DNA of 64,000 bases, from assembly GCF_030412015.1 (NCBI RefSeq), contig NZ_JASNRD010000013.1:62001-126000 (forward strand), given 5' to 3'. The notes under the pieces are model-generated. The model was not told the DNA's origin. It did no database searches and saw nothing but the letters and a program-made list of their open reading frames with translations. Below are positions 1 through 9,600 of the stretch, piece by piece. The stretch's first letter is position 1; every line of letters begins with the position of its first letter. The translations under genes and the position numbers were made by a program. The DNA is from Massilia sp. YIM B02763. Its GTDB lineage: Bacteria > Pseudomonadota > Gammaproteobacteria > Burkholderiales > Burkholderiaceae_D.

Positions 1-579
1 CCGCCGTCCAGCGGCACGCTCGGCACCCTGGCGCTGATCGCCGCCCAGCCAGGCGAACTCGGCCCGGGTTGCAGCGAATTCAATGCCGCCAACACCGTCG
101 CCGTGAAAGGCAAGGTGCCCGTCATCAGCCGCGGCGGCTGCAATTTCGCGCTCAAGGTCAAGAATGCCCAGAACGCGGGCGCCGTCGGCGTCATCCTGGC
201 CAACAACGTGGCCGGCTCGCTCGTTCCGGGCGGCACCGACGGCACCGTCACCATTCCGGCCGTGGGCGTGTCGCTGGAGGATGGCAACAAGCTGACGGCC
301 TCGGTCGGCAGCGCCGCCCTCCTCGGCAGCCGCGCCAAGCCGGGCGTGGTCACCGTGAACCTGGGCACCGACCCGACCCGCATCGCCGGCGCCGATGCCT
401 ACGGCCGTCCGCTGCTGTACACGCCGGCCACGCTGGCCCCAGGTTCGTCGGTCTCGCACTGGGACGTCACCGCCAGCCCCAACCTGCTGATGGAGCCGAA
501 CATCAATGCGGACCTGGGCACCACGCTGGTGGCGCCGTACGACCTGACCCTGCCCCTGCTGAAGGACATCGGCTGGTAA
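1..579 (+). CDS. Secreted PA-domain protein, C-terminal part of a probable metalloprotease (partial, 5' end outside window)
   Basis: The reading frame is open from base 1 and ends at TAA 577-579, so only the last 192 residues are seen. A protease-associated (PA) domain spans roughly residues 20-110 of this fragment: a Cys-containing entry (GPGCSEF), the core VISRGGCNFALK, and AGAVGVILANN. The tail has SHWD, then NLLMEP, then DLTLPLLKDIGW. In secreted metalloproteases of related bacteria a HWD...LLMEP segment resembles the Met-turn region and an LKDIGW ending is common. The zinc HExxH motif would lie upstream of the window, so protease function is inferred. The PA domain is read directly from the sequence. 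Confidence 0.75.
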   Translation, partial: PPSSGTLGTLALIAAQPGELGPGCSEFNAANTVAVKGKVPVISRGGCNFALKVKNAQNAGAVGVILANNVAGSLVPGGTDGTVTIPAVGVSLEDGNKLTASVGSAALLGSRAKPGVVTVNLGTDPTRIAGADAYGRPLLYTPATLAPGSSVSHWDVTASPNLLMEPNINADLGTTLVAPYDLTLPLLKDIGW

Positions 580-646
580 CAGGCCAGGCCCGGTCCGGCG
601 CCACGGTGCCGGACCGGGCCCTCACAATGCATGCGATGTAGCGGGA

Positions 647-676
647 TTATGTACTTTACGTAAGCCGTGCTATAAT
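647..676 (+). promoter_or_regulatory. Promoter of tRNA-Phe
   Basis: A perfect -10 hexamer TATAAT lies at 671-676, ten bases before the tRNA 5' end. The best -35 is TTATGT at 647-652 with an 18-bp spacer. The -10 is strong and the -35 weak. Confidence 0.65.
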
Positions 677-686
677 GCGCCGCCTT

Positions 687-762
687 GGCCTGGTAGCTCA
701 GTTGGTAGAGCAGAGGATTGAAAATCCTTGTGTCGGTGGTTCGATTCCGCCCCGGGCCACCA
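687..762 (+). tRNA. tRNA-Phe (GAA)
   Basis: A 76-nt cloverleaf can be folded by eye. The acceptor stem GGCCTGG pairs with CCGGGCC. The D-stem is GCTC/GAGC. The anticodon stem GAGGA/TCCTT encloses the loop TTGAAAA with anticodon GAA. The T-stem GGTGG/CCGCC carries loop TTCGATT. The 3' CCA is encoded. It is a single-gene unit with its own promoter and a strong hairpin downstream. Confidence 0.97.
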
Positions 763-785
763 AGAATCCCGCATCAGCGATGATG

Positions 786-823
786 CAAACGACAACGCCA
801 CCCTCGGGTGGCGTTGTCGTTTG
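786..823. terminator. Bidirectional hairpin terminator between tRNA-Phe and a convergent small gene
   Basis: This is an 18-bp perfect inverted repeat (786-803 with 806-823) around a two-base centre. The arms end in AAA on the left and TTT on the right, so the U-rich or A-rich ends lie inside the stem. It serves the tRNA on + and the small gene on -. Confidence 0.8.
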
Positions 824-837
824 TGGCGCAGGTATTT

Positions 838-1026
838 CTACGCCGCCTTCTTCGGCAGGATATCGCTGGCCATCATCTCGCCGAACGGCCCCGTGATCGA
901 CTGTTCGCCCGCCGCCTTGCCCTTGCCCAGCAAGGGCAAGACCGGCTCGGCGAAGCGGTAGGACTCTTCCAGGTGCGGATAGCCGGACAGGATGAAGGTC
1001 TCGATGCCCAGCAGTAAGACGCTCAT
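838..1026 (-). CDS. Small hypothetical protein (62 aa)
   Basis: The ATG at 1026 gives [20 protein letters not shown], ending in DILPKKAA at a TAG at 840-838. A purine-rich GGGAA lies about 8 bases upstream of the start. The N-terminus is hydrophobic but short, and no family is recognised. It is a real-gene candidate because it starts cleanly, ends just before the shared hairpin terminator, and has no better overlapping frame. An upstream in-frame ATG at 1086 would add 20 unlikely residues. Confidence 0.5.
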   Translation of the reverse strand: MSVLLLGIETFILSGYPHLEESYRFAEPVLPLLGKGKAAGEQSITGPFGEMMASDILPKKAA

Positions 1027-1365
1027 GGTGTGTTCCCGTTTCGACAAGGACGGCAACAGCGTAGAACGCGGCTCCCGCCACGCCAACGAAGGCTTTCGCT
1101 CATCGATATGCGTTTCGCGCTTTAATTTCGCGCTTTAACTGTCCGCGCATATCGATGGCCGGATTTCTTCGTTCACGCGGCAGCAGGTTGCGATGCAAGA
1201 TGGCGTTTCGTTCAACATCGCCACGCCATGCCATGTCTTCCATCCCGCACGCTTCCCATGTTGTTTGAACGCCATGCGGTAACCGGCAGGAGTTCGCAGG
1301 ATGCGCCAAAAGGGTTACACTTTGCCTGACAGAAACCCTTTCGCCGTACTGGCACGCGACATCCG
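1027..1365. other. Intergenic region, no gene seen
   Basis: These 339 bases carry no convincing coding frame. One dyad is visible: AAAGGGTT at 1309-1316 and AACCCTTT at 1334-1341, about 25 bp before the start of the next gene. It could be a regulator site or chance. The promoters of the two flanking divergent genes should lie here. Confidence 0.5.
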
Positions 1366-2292
1366 ATGCGTTCTTCCCATGCCCTGCGCTGTAGCGGCGC
1401 CGTCTTCCTCGCCATGCTGACGCTCGGCTGCTCGACCCGCCAGCTGCCCGCGGCCAAGCCGGCCACCACGATCCTGTTCGTCGGCAACAGCTTCACCTAC
1501 GGCGATCCCGCCGGCGCGGCGCCGCTGGCCAAGATCTACCGCCCGCACACGGTCACCGACCTGAACGGCACGGGAATCGGCGGCGTGCCGGCGTTGTTCA
1601 AGGCCATGACGGAGCAGGCCGGCCTGGATTACGACGTCAGCCTGGAGACCATTCCGGGCGCCGGCCTCGACGCCCACTACGAGCAGAAGTACGACACGAT
1701 CGTCAAGCCGTTCGACGTGGTGCTGCTGCAGAGCTACAGCACGCTGGATGCCCACAAGCCGGGCAATCCGGACAAGCTCGTCAAGTACACGGGCCTGCTG
1801 GCCGATGCCTTCCGCGCCCGCAATCCGAACGTCGACATCCGCCTGGTGTCGACCTGGTCGCGCGCCGACCAGGCCTACAAGCCGGACGGCGCCTGGTATG
1901 GCGCGCCGATCGAACGCATGGCGCTGGACGTACGGCGCGGCTACGACACGGCGGCGCGCGCGAACCGCCTCCGCGACGTCATCCCGGTCGGCGAAGCGTG
2001 GAACCGCGCCATCGCCGCCGGCGTGGCCGACCCCAACCCCTACGACGGCATCGCGCCGGGCCAGGTCAACCTGTGGGCGCCCGATTCCTATCACGCCAGC
2101 GTGCACGGCTACTACCTGGAAGCGCTGACGATCTTCGGCAACGTCACCGGCCGCGACCCGCGCTCGCTGGGCGCCGCCGAACCGGTCGCGCGCGAACTCG
2201 GCATCGAACCCGCCACCGCCGGCGCGCTGCAGCGGTTCGCGGCGGAGCAGCTGGAAGCCAGTCGCCTGGGCGCACGGGGTCGCTTGCCTTAA
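1366..2292 (+). CDS. SGNH-hydrolase-like lipoprotein
   Basis: A 308-residue exported protein. Residues 1-22 form a lipoprotein signal with lipobox LTLGC, so Cys22 is the probable lipidation site. The mature part begins near TTILFVGNSFTYGD, a block I (GNSFT) typical of SGNH-type hydrolases and DUF4886-like relatives, with Ser at the nucleophile position. Near the C-terminus, APDSYHASVHGYYLEA supplies the DxxH-like Asp/His pair expected in the last block. The substrate is unknown; members act on O-acyl groups of sugars or lipids. It is transcribed alone, divergent from the small gene upstream and convergent with the lipoprotein downstream. Confidence 0.7.
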   Translation: MRSSHALRCSGAVFLAMLTLGCSTRQLPAAKPATTILFVGNSFTYGDPAGAAPLAKIYRPHTVTDLNGTGIGGVPALFKAMTEQAGLDYDVSLETIPGAGLDAHYEQKYDTIVKPFDVVLLQSYSTLDAHKPGNPDKLVKYTGLLADAFRARNPNVDIRLVSTWSRADQAYKPDGAWYGAPIERMALDVRRGYDTAARANRLRDVIPVGEAWNRAIAAGVADPNPYDGIAPGQVNLWAPDSYHASVHGYYLEALTIFGNVTGRDPRSLGAAEPVARELGIEPATAGALQRFAAEQLEASRLGARGRLP

Positions 2293-2428
2293 GGCCGGAC
2301 TTCCAGGTACGGCAGAATGGTTTCCCATCTCTCCGTGAATGGCTGGAGCCGATTCCACATCGCCGCAGCGTCCCCCGGCTCGTCGGCCGGATAAGATAAC
2401 GCGCGCCGGCCCAACTGGGCGCCCGAAG

Positions 2429-2465
2429 AAAACGGCATGCCGTTCCTTGCGGAGCGGCATGCCGT
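2429..2465 (-). terminator. Rho-independent terminator of the 2503-5912 operon
   Basis: A 15-bp stem (2432-2446 with 2451-2465, one G-T pair) closes a TTGC loop. On the minus strand it runs into TTTTC. The stem is itself built from two copies of the palindrome CGGCATGCCG. A second, smaller hairpin (2475-2482 with 2489-2496) sits between it and the stop codon at 2503. The opposing + gene ends at 2292. Confidence 0.7.
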
Positions 2466-2502
2466 GCATTGCCGGACAGGCCGGCATGGGCCTGTCGGTG
2501 TG

Positions 2503-5379
2503 TCAGGGATGCGCAGTGGTGCTCAGGTGCCAGTGGTGCATGTGGCTCGCGGCGACCTGGACCCGGGCCGGCTTGTTCCAGGCCTCGATACCTGGAATGG
2601 CCAGGGCGGGCGTTCCCGCGAACTTGCCGTCGACCAGCGCCAGCTTGATGAACGATTGCCCGATATAGATGTGCCGGGTGCTCGCCGATGCCGCTTCGTT
2701 GGCCATGTTGTTGCGGTTGGCCGTAATCCAGGCCTGCAGCGCGGCCAGTTGCGGCTTCTGGGGGGCATTGCTTGCCACTTCCTGCCGTGCCGCGTTGATC
2801 ATCTGCAGGATGGCGGCGCCTTCGCCCTGGCCGCCCAGGGCTTCGCTGTAGCCGCCCTGCCCGTCCGCGTAGCGCATGTCGATCTGCTGACCGTCGCTGT
2901 GCCCGCTATGGCCGAGGATCGAACGGCCGGTTGACGTCTGCGTCACGTGCTGGCCACTGGTGTCGTCGAAGCGGTAGGCACGCGACTGCAGCCAGGCGAT
3001 CGTCTGGCGCGTGGCCCAGGAATCGCCGCCAGCGTCGCGGCTGCCGTAGCGCCGTCCACCCAGGCCGCTTTCGTTGTTCGCCAGGTACAGCGGCGTGAAG
3101 GCCGTGGCGCCGTTGAACGCGACCTGCCCCCCCTCCTGCGGATCGGACGTGACGTCGGTGTCCTCGACCCTCCCCTTGATGCGCACCGTTACCGAGACCT
3201 TGCCGCCGGTATTGGCGTCGGCGAAAGCAGGCAGCCTGATGCCGCTGAACTTGATCGTGCCGTTCGTATCGGTATGGGCCTGGCCCATCAGGTTGTCGCT
3301 GGAGAACGATGGCGTGCCGTTCGACGAAACGCTGATGTTCACCTCGCTGATCTTGGCGTTGGCGGGCGCGTAGCGGATCTCGAGCGGGATGGTATGGGTA
3401 CCGTCCGTGCCGTTCAGCGGTACCGACAGGTAGGGCCCCGGCAGGTTGCCTTGCAGGTTCAGCGGCTGCAGCACCGGATGGGCATCCTTGTTCGGCGACG
3501 TGAACTTCGCTTCGGTGACCTTCAGGCCCACGCATCCCGTGCTCAGCTCCACCGTGGTGATGGTCGGCAGTGCGCTGTCGCCGATATTGGTCGCGCTGAC
3601 CTGCCCGGACACGGTGAAGGCGCCGTTCTTGGCCTGGGCGCTGACATCGACGCAGGCGCTGCTGCCGATCGAGCCCTGGGTATAGTGCGACTGGTTGACG
3701 GAGCCGCTGGCCGACAGCGATGCGCCCGGCAATCCCGTGATCGCATATGACCACGTGTCGTTGTACTGGCTCTGTTGTGTAGTGTAGACCGGGTACTCCT
3801 CCGTGAAGACAGTGATCTTCACGCCGACATTCTGGGTGCCCTTCGGGACCTCGAACGAGATAGGTGTCGTGATCGTCGCGTTCTGCGCGGCGGCGGTGGC
3901 ACTGAACGTCGTGCCGCCCTGGGCCTGCGTGACGGCAGCGCGGGCGCCGCTACGGTCCGGCGCGGCGATCGAACGTGCCGCGACGGGCGTGCCGTCCTGC
4001 TTGACGGTGCTGGCCACGAACGAGGCGCCCTTCGCGGCGCTCGCGGAAGCCAGCGCCTTCTGCATGGAGCCCATGTTGTAGACGATCGACACGTTGGCCA
4101 CCGTTGCATCCTGCTGGACGATGGTACTGGCCGATACCACGTTCGGGTTATCCAGGTCGTTCAACGTCAGCTGATAGGTATCCGGAATCACATTCGGGAA
4201 CGTGAAGCCGCCGCTGGCATCGATGACGGCGACCTGGCGCAGGCGCTGGTTGAAGCCGCGCAGCAGCATCTTCCTGCCCGCCAGGCCGGTCACGGCCGCG
4301 CCCTGCGGCGAGACGAGCTTGCCCTGCAGCGTCGCCCCCTTGCCCGCTGCCAGCATCTGGTACACGGCGGCGAACTCTCCGTCGGCCGAGACGAAGTTCA
4401 GCGACACGTTGAGCGCGCCCGACGGTAGCGCAGCCAGGAGTTGCTGCAGCTTTGCGCCCTGGATCGTGAAACTGCCGGCGACAGGGTCGAACGTCCAGTA
4501 CGGCTTCAGGCTCAGCAGGGTGTTGTTCGCGCCCAGCACGATCCCGTCGCTGTCCTGCGCCAGGTCGAGCCCACTGGCGCCTGCGAGCTTGAAGGTCAGC
4601 GGGTTGCCCGAGAAGCTGTTGTTCGGCCCGAGCCCCGCCACCGACAAAGTGGGCAGCGGCTTGCCGTCGCTGCCGTCCTCGTTCGGCTCCACGTAGACCA
4701 GCGGGGTCGCGGGACGGTCGCTAAGGATCGTCAGCGCCAGGACCGTGCTCGTGCCGCCCTTGACGAGGGTGAACTCGGCATGCTGGGGCGCGCCGGTGTC
4801 GCCCGGCGTCGAGAAGCGCAAGGTGCCGTCCTTGAGCAGCACGTCGCTCACAGCGCCGCTGACGGTGACCTTGTCGGCACCGTCGGGCAGGCCGATATCG
4901 GCAAGCGCGAGCACCACGACCTCGGCCGGCTTGACCGGTTCGAGTTCCATGACGGCGCTGGACGCGATGTTCCAGGCCAGCCCGGCCGCATCGAACGGGA
5001 TGGTGCGGTCGATGCGCAGGATGATCGTGTCCTGCGGGCTGACGCTGGCGCCCGCGCCGATGCTGCCGGCGGCGACCTGTCCGTCGATGACGGTGACACC
5101 GTTCGGCACGCCCGTCAGCACCGCCTGGACATTGGCGGCAGCGGCACCGTTGTTACGGATGCTGACCTGGTAGGTGTACTCGTACACCGTACGGTTAACG
5201 CGCGTTTCTCCCAGCTTCTGCAGCCCGGTCACCTCGAACTGGGCGCTGGCGGCCTTGTGGGAAACGGATGCCAGCATGCGCGGCGTATCGCTGCCGCCAT
5301 CCTGGGCGGATTGCCCGCAGGCGGCAAGCAGTCCGAGCGCCGCGAGCGCGAGCGCCATGCTCCAAGAACGCATGTTCAT
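2503..5379 (-). CDS. Large lipoprotein with DUF11/carboxypeptidase-regulatory-like repeats and a C-terminal LAS-type zinc peptidase signature
   Basis: A 958-residue protein beginning with a lipoprotein signal (lipobox LLAAC, Cys21). Residues about 40-130 resemble DUF11-type beta domains (YTYQVSIRNNGAAAANVQ). A carboxypeptidase-regulatory-like module lies near 350-430 (GKLVSPQGAAV...GGFTFPNVIPDTYQLTL). The last 140 residues carry GHSGHSDGQQIDMRYADG (H827, D834, seven apart) and HMHHWHL (948-951). This is the H-x6-D plus HxH layout of LAS metallopeptidases such as MepA and D,D-dipeptidases. The sequence shows the motifs; peptidoglycan or peptide cleavage is inferred. Its ATG overlaps the stop of the upstream PEP-CTERM-like gene (ATGA, 5379-5376), so the two are probably translationally coupled. 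An in-frame second ATG lies at 5373. Confidence 0.7.
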   Translation of the reverse strand: MNMRSWSMALALAALGLLAACGQSAQDGGSDTPRMLASVSHKAASAQFEVTGLQKLGETRVNRTVYEYTYQVSIRNNGAAAANVQAVLTGVPNGVTVIDGQVAAGSIGAGASVSPQDTIILRIDRTIPFDAAGLAWNIASSAVMELEPVKPAEVVVLALADIGLPDGADKVTVSGAVSDVLLKDGTLRFSTPGDTGAPQHAEFTLVKGGTSTVLALTILSDRPATPLVYVEPNEDGSDGKPLPTLSVAGLGPNNSFSGNPLTFKLAGASGLDLAQDSDGIVLGANNTLLSLKPYWTFDPVAGSFTIQGAKLQQLLAALPSGALNVSLNFVSADGEFAAVYQMLAAGKGATLQGKLVSPQGAAVTGLAGRKMLLRGFNQRLRQVAVIDASGGFTFPNVIPDTYQLTLNDLDNPNVVSASTIVQQDATVANVSIVYNMGSMQKALASASAAKGASFVASTVKQDGTPVAARSIAAPDRSGARAAVTQAQGGTTFSATAAAQNATITTPISFEVPKGTQNVGVKITVFTEEYPVYTTQQSQYNDTWSYAITGLPGASLSASGSVNQSHYTQGSIGSSACVDVSAQAKNGAFTVSGQVSATNIGDSALPTITTVELSTGCVGLKVTEAKFTSPNKDAHPVLQPLNLQGNLPGPYLSVPLNGTDGTHTIPLEIRYAPANAKISEVNISVSSNGTPSFSSDNLMGQAHTDTNGTIKFSGIRLPAFADANTGGKVSVTVRIKGRVEDTDVTSDPQEGGQVAFNGATAFTPLYLANNESGLGGRRYGSRDAGGDSWATRQTIAWLQSRAYRFDDTSGQHVTQTSTGRSILGHSGHSDGQQIDMRYADGQGGYSEALGGQGEGAAILQMINAARQEVASNAPQKPQLAALQAWITANRNNMANEAASASTRHIYIGQSFIKLALVDGKFAGTPALAIPGIEAWNKPARVQVAASHMHHWHLSTTAHP

Positions 5380-5912
5380 CGTGCGCCTCCGTTGCGGCGG
5401 CGTTGCAGGACTCCGGCGGCCAGGCCGAGCCCGACCAGACCGAGCGTGCCCGGCAAGGGAATCGCAGCACTGTCGGTCAGGCCGCTATCGATCTCCACGA
5501 ACGTCGCGGGATCGACGATCGAGAACGGCTGGCGTTCAGGCAGGCCCAAGCCGGCGTAGTCGAAGGATACGGAGAACCCGGCCAGCGAAGCACCGGCCGC
5601 GATGCCCTCGCCCAGGGCGAGGCCGTCGAGGAAGCCGGCGGCAGGAATGCCGCTGTCCGGCTGGATCAGCAGCAAGTCCCACCCGGCCACGGTAGATTCG
5701 TCGACCAGATTGGCGAACATCTTTTCGTTGAAATAGATTGTGAATTCCTGTAGCGATTGCGACAGGCTGTCGTTATGGATCGTGTAGTCGTAGCGCCAGC
5801 GATGTTCGCCCAACTGGGTCGTACTGTAAGACAGCGTGGTCGCTTGCGCGCACGTCACGCCGAAAGACAACAAGAACAAAAACTTCGTAAGGAATTTGCG
5901 GAACATCTTCAT
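5376..5912 (-). CDS. PEP-CTERM-like exported protein
   Basis: A 178-residue protein. The signal peptide is residues 1-24, ending near AQA. The mature part is beta-rich (LSYSTTQLGEHRWRYDYTIHN). The C-terminus PLPGTLGLVGLGLAAGVLQRRR has the three-part PEP-CTERM layout: a Pro-rich motif (here PLPGT, not PEP), a hydrophobic helix, and an Arg cluster. Such proteins are sorted by exosortase and often associate with exopolysaccharide. An AGGGAGGT ribosome site lies just upstream of the ATG at 5912. It is first in a two-gene operon with the 958-aa lipoprotein. No exosortase is in the window. Confidence 0.75.
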   Translation of the reverse strand: MKMFRKFLTKFLFLLSFGVTCAQATTLSYSTTQLGEHRWRYDYTIHNDSLSQSLQEFTIYFNEKMFANLVDESTVAGWDLLLIQPDSGIPAAGFLDGLALGEGIAAGASLAGFSVSFDYAGLGLPERQPFSIVDPATFVEIDSGLTDSAAIPLPGTLGLVGLGLAAGVLQRRRNGGAR

Positions 5913-6156
5913 ATGACCTCCCTAGTGAATGAAGCAAGTCAATACAAAGCACTAAGTGTTCCAGCAACAGTATCTCAACAGAAATAAACTACGCAACAAG
6001 TACTTACGAATGTGACGCATGCGAAGCGCATGACGCCATGTTTCGCGTGTCAATTTTCCCGACACTTATTTACCCGGCAGGGATTTGCGGCGCACGCCAG
6101 CTCGGCCGCAACCGTGCGGGCTTGCCAAGCCGCCACGGCCGCGCGATCATGGCCGC

Positions 6157-6597
6157 ATGACCCATCAATCCATTTCCGTTCGCTCCCTGCTTGCCACCGC
6201 CCTGCTGCTGCTGGCCAGCAGCGCGTGCAGCAGCGACGCGCCGCGCGCCGATGCACCCGCGCCCGCCTCCGCTCCCGCCACGCCCGCCAGCCTGCTGGCC
6301 GCCATCGAGGCCGAGCGCGGCGCTGCGTCGTGCGACAGCGACGCCCAGTGCCGCACCATCGGCGTCGGCGCCAAGGCCTGCGGCGGACCGGAACGCTACC
6401 TGGCCTGGTCCAGCAAGGATGGCGACGGCAGCCGCCTGAAAACGCTGGTGGAACAGCATGCGGCGCTGCGCCGCCAGGAAGACGCGGCGAGCGGCATGAT
6501 GTCGACCTGTAACCTCATACCCGACCCCGGCGCCACCTGCCAGGCCGGCCAATGCGTGCTGCGCCCGCCGGGCCTGGGCGGCAGCCAGGCGCGCTGA
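6157..6597 (+). CDS. Small Cys-containing lipoprotein of unknown function
   Basis: Starting at ATG 6157 gives MTHQSISVRSLLATALLLLA and then lipobox LASSAC, so this start is preferred to the upstream in-frame ATG at 6085, which would bury the signal. The 146-residue product has a disordered Ala/Pro linker (about 30-50). A Cys-rich module follows: CDSDAQCRTIGVGAKACGGP, later MMSTCNLIPDPGATCQAGQC. That gives six Cys after the lipidated one, which fits a periplasmic disulfide-bonded fold. I recognise the pattern as recurring in small proteobacterial lipoproteins but know no function. It ends at a bidirectional terminator. Confidence 0.65.
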   Translation: MTHQSISVRSLLATALLLLASSACSSDAPRADAPAPASAPATPASLLAAIEAERGAASCDSDAQCRTIGVGAKACGGPERYLAWSSKDGDGSRLKTLVEQHAALRRQEDAASGMMSTCNLIPDPGATCQAGQCVLRPPGLGGSQAR

Positions 6598-6620
6598 CCG
6601 TTCCGCCCCTTCCTTCCAAT

Positions 6621-6650
6621 AAAAAAGCCGCGGCGGGTGCCGCGGCTTTT
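6621..6650. terminator. Bidirectional rho-independent terminator
   Basis: The arms 6623-6634 and 6639-6650 are perfectly complementary (GCCGCGGC core flanked by A4 and T4) around a GGGT loop. It ends the + lipoprotein gene and the - S8 protease gene. Confidence 0.9.
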
Positions 6651-6688
6651 GTCGCTGGAACCGCCCGCAGGCGGTCCCGCATGCTGCA

Positions 6689-9600
6689 TCACTTGGTGCC
6701 GACGATCTTGTTGGTCGCGTTGTTAAACACCGGCAGCGGGTCGGTCGTGTCGATGTCCAGGACGGTCGTGCCCAGCAGGGTCGAACCGTTCATGTAGCCG
6801 ACCGAGCCGAGATAGCGCTTGCCCGTCGCCAGGCCCGCCCAGCCCACCGTGACCGACGCGGTGCCGGCGATGGTGACGGCGCTCGGCGCGCTGACCTTCA
6901 GGTTGCTGCTGGCCGTGGCCGGGTTTACCAGCCAGGACGACAGCTTGTAGCTGGTGGACGCGGTCTCCGGCGCATAGCCGACGACGCAGACGCGGTAGGT
7001 GCCCGCCACCGGGTTGGTCAGCGTGACCATCTCGTTGCTGGTGCCGCTGCCGCTGCTGCCGACGATGCTGGTGCCGCGCAGCACGACCATGTCGAGGTCG
7101 GAACGGGCCTTGCCGTCGCCCGTGTCGGCGTCGAACAGCGCGAAGCGGGCCACCGAGATGCCGGCCGGGACCGCGAAGTCGTGCACGACCACGCCGGCAC
7201 CGCCGCCGTTGTAGCACAGCAGCTCGTTGTTGGCGTTCTCGCTGATGTCGGCCTGGCCGACGCTCTTCCCGGCCTGGGTCGCCGGGATCAGGCCGCCCTT
7301 GGCGACGGACATTGCGCCGCTGAAGCCGGTGCCGATGCTGAGCACCTTGCTGCCGCTGGGCGCTTCGCTGTAGGCCGTGGCCGGTGCCGACAGCGAGGCG
7401 CCGCGCGCGATCAGCGGGCTGCGCACGACGTGGGTGCCGTCGGTCCAGGTCAGCTTGCCGTACTTCCAGGTGTTCTGCTCGGCGGTGGTGCGGTTCAGCT
7501 TGACCTGGAAGCTGCCCTTGGCGCCCGGCGCCAGCGTCAGCGTCGCCGGGACGACCTGCACGGTGAAGCCCGGCAGTTCGGCGCTGGCCGTATAGGTCGC
7601 CGCGGTCGCGCCGACGTTGGTGACGGTGCGGTTCAGGGTCAGCGAGCCGAGCACGTTGGCGGCCGTCAGCGATGCCAGGTTCAGGTCGTATGCCGGAATC
7701 GTGCCGATGGCGTTGCAGGTCGCGGTGTTGTAGACGCCGGCGCCGATGCCGCACAGGAAGCGCGCATAGTCGATCTCGGACGCATCGTAGACCAGGCCCG
7801 GATCGGCGGCCGCGGTCGGGGCGATGTGGCCGGCGCCCTGGGCCCACGGCAGCGTGCCGGTGGTACGGGCGGTGGCATCCCACGAGACGGCGCCGTCCAG
7901 GCCGTCGCTCTGGGTGTCGTAGGCGGTGGTCATCAGCGCCGACTTGATCATGGCCGGGCTCCAGTCCGGATGGCGCTGCTTCAGCACGGCGGCGATGCCG
8001 GCCACGTGCGGCGAGGCCATCGAGGTGCCGGTGTAGAACGCGAAGTCCTTGACCGTCGCTTCGGCGCCGGCGGCGATCGCGTTGCGCTGCTCGCGGGTGA
8101 TGTCGGCGCTGACGGCGGCCAGGATGTCGGTGCCGGGCGCGGTGAGGTCCGGCTTCATGATGTTGGCGTTGGCCACGTTCGGGCCGCGCGAGGAACTGTT
8201 GTTCATCACGGGCGCCTTCACGCTCGGGTCGACGATGCCGCGCAGGTTGCCCAGCGCGGCGGTGGCGCTGCCCGGGTTGGCCGCGATGTAGTCCTTGACC
8301 TTGGCGCCGTCTTCCGCGGTGATGTGGACCGTCGACAGCGAGTGCGCCTGGTTCAGGATGCTGGCGTTGCCGCCTTCGACGTTGGCGATGATGACGCCCG
8401 CCGCGCCGGCCGTCTTCGCGTTGGCGCTCTTGTTGACCAGCACGTTGTCGCCGCGGTCGCAGACGAGGATCTTGCCGCTCACCTTGGCCGGATCGAGCAG
8501 CTCGGTCGGCGCGACGGTGTCCGCGGGGCCGAAGCAGCGGTTCAGGTTGGCGTTGGCCGGGTCGACGCCCGCCTTGCCGGCATCCCTGGCCAGGATCAGT
8601 TGCGAGGTCGGCGTGTTGGCATTGCCGGACGCGCCCGTCACGGTGACGCCGTTGCCCAGCACGGCGTCGCCCGCGTACAGGCGGTTGTGGGTCGAGTTGC
8701 CGACGGTGGTCAGCCACGGGCTGATGTGCGAGGCCGGCGCCGTCGACGGGCCGGAGTTGCCGGCCGACGCGGCGACGAACACGCCGGCGGACGCGGCGCC
8801 CAGGAAGGCGACCTCGGTCGCTTCGCTGAACGAGCCGCCGCCCGCGTTCGGGCCGATCGAGAAGTTGATGACGTTGACGCCGTCCACCACGGCCTGCTCG
8901 ATCGCCGCCACGCTGTTCGAGGTGGCGCAGCCGTTCTGCGCGGTGGCCGCGTCGGTCCAGCACACCTTATAGGCGGCGATGCGGGCGCGCGGCGCCATGC
9001 CGCTGATCTTGCCCAGGCCGACGCCGCCCGAGTAGGCGGTCACGTGGGCATTGCCGCCCGCCGTGCTGGCCGTGTGGTCGCCGTGGCCGCCTTCGCCGCT
9101 GGCGCCGCCGACCGAATCGCGGCCCGAGCGGAATTCGCTCCAGTGCAGCGCGGCGCTCGAGTTGCGGAACGAGCGGATGCCGATCAGCTTGTTGTTGCAG
9201 TCGCTGGCCTTGATGCCTTCGCCGATTTCGCAGGTGCCTTTCCAGGTGGCCGGCGGTGCGGTATAGGCGAGCTTGCTGCCGCCGCGGGTCGGGTTGCCGT
9301 TCTCGTCGACGCGGTCGGCGAAGCTGTCGTGCTCCGGCCAGATGCCGCCGTCGACGATGCCGATGATGATGCCCTCGCCGGCCTTGTCCTGGCCGCCGAC
9401 CTGTTCCCACAGGCTGCCGGACTTGTCCAGGCCGAGGAAGGTCGGGGTGTAGCTCGTGTCGAGCTTCATGATCGAGTCGGCCGTGATGTTGACCACGCCG
9501 GCCTGCTTCTTCAGCGCGCGCACTTCGGCGTCGGTCAGCATGGCCGAGAAGCCGTTGAAGACGACGTTGAAGTTGTTGGTGACGGGGGCCTTGCCCACGA

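Noticed and set aside
15..579. The first protein as a complete small PA-domain protein starting at 103
   Set aside because: The frame is open to base 1 with PA-domain sequence (GPGCSEF) before that ATG, so the gene starts outside the window.
787..822. The long inverted repeat after tRNA-Phe as an attachment site of an integrated element
   Set aside because: No integrase or duplicated tRNA 3' end is nearby; the repeat is fully explained as a bidirectional terminator.
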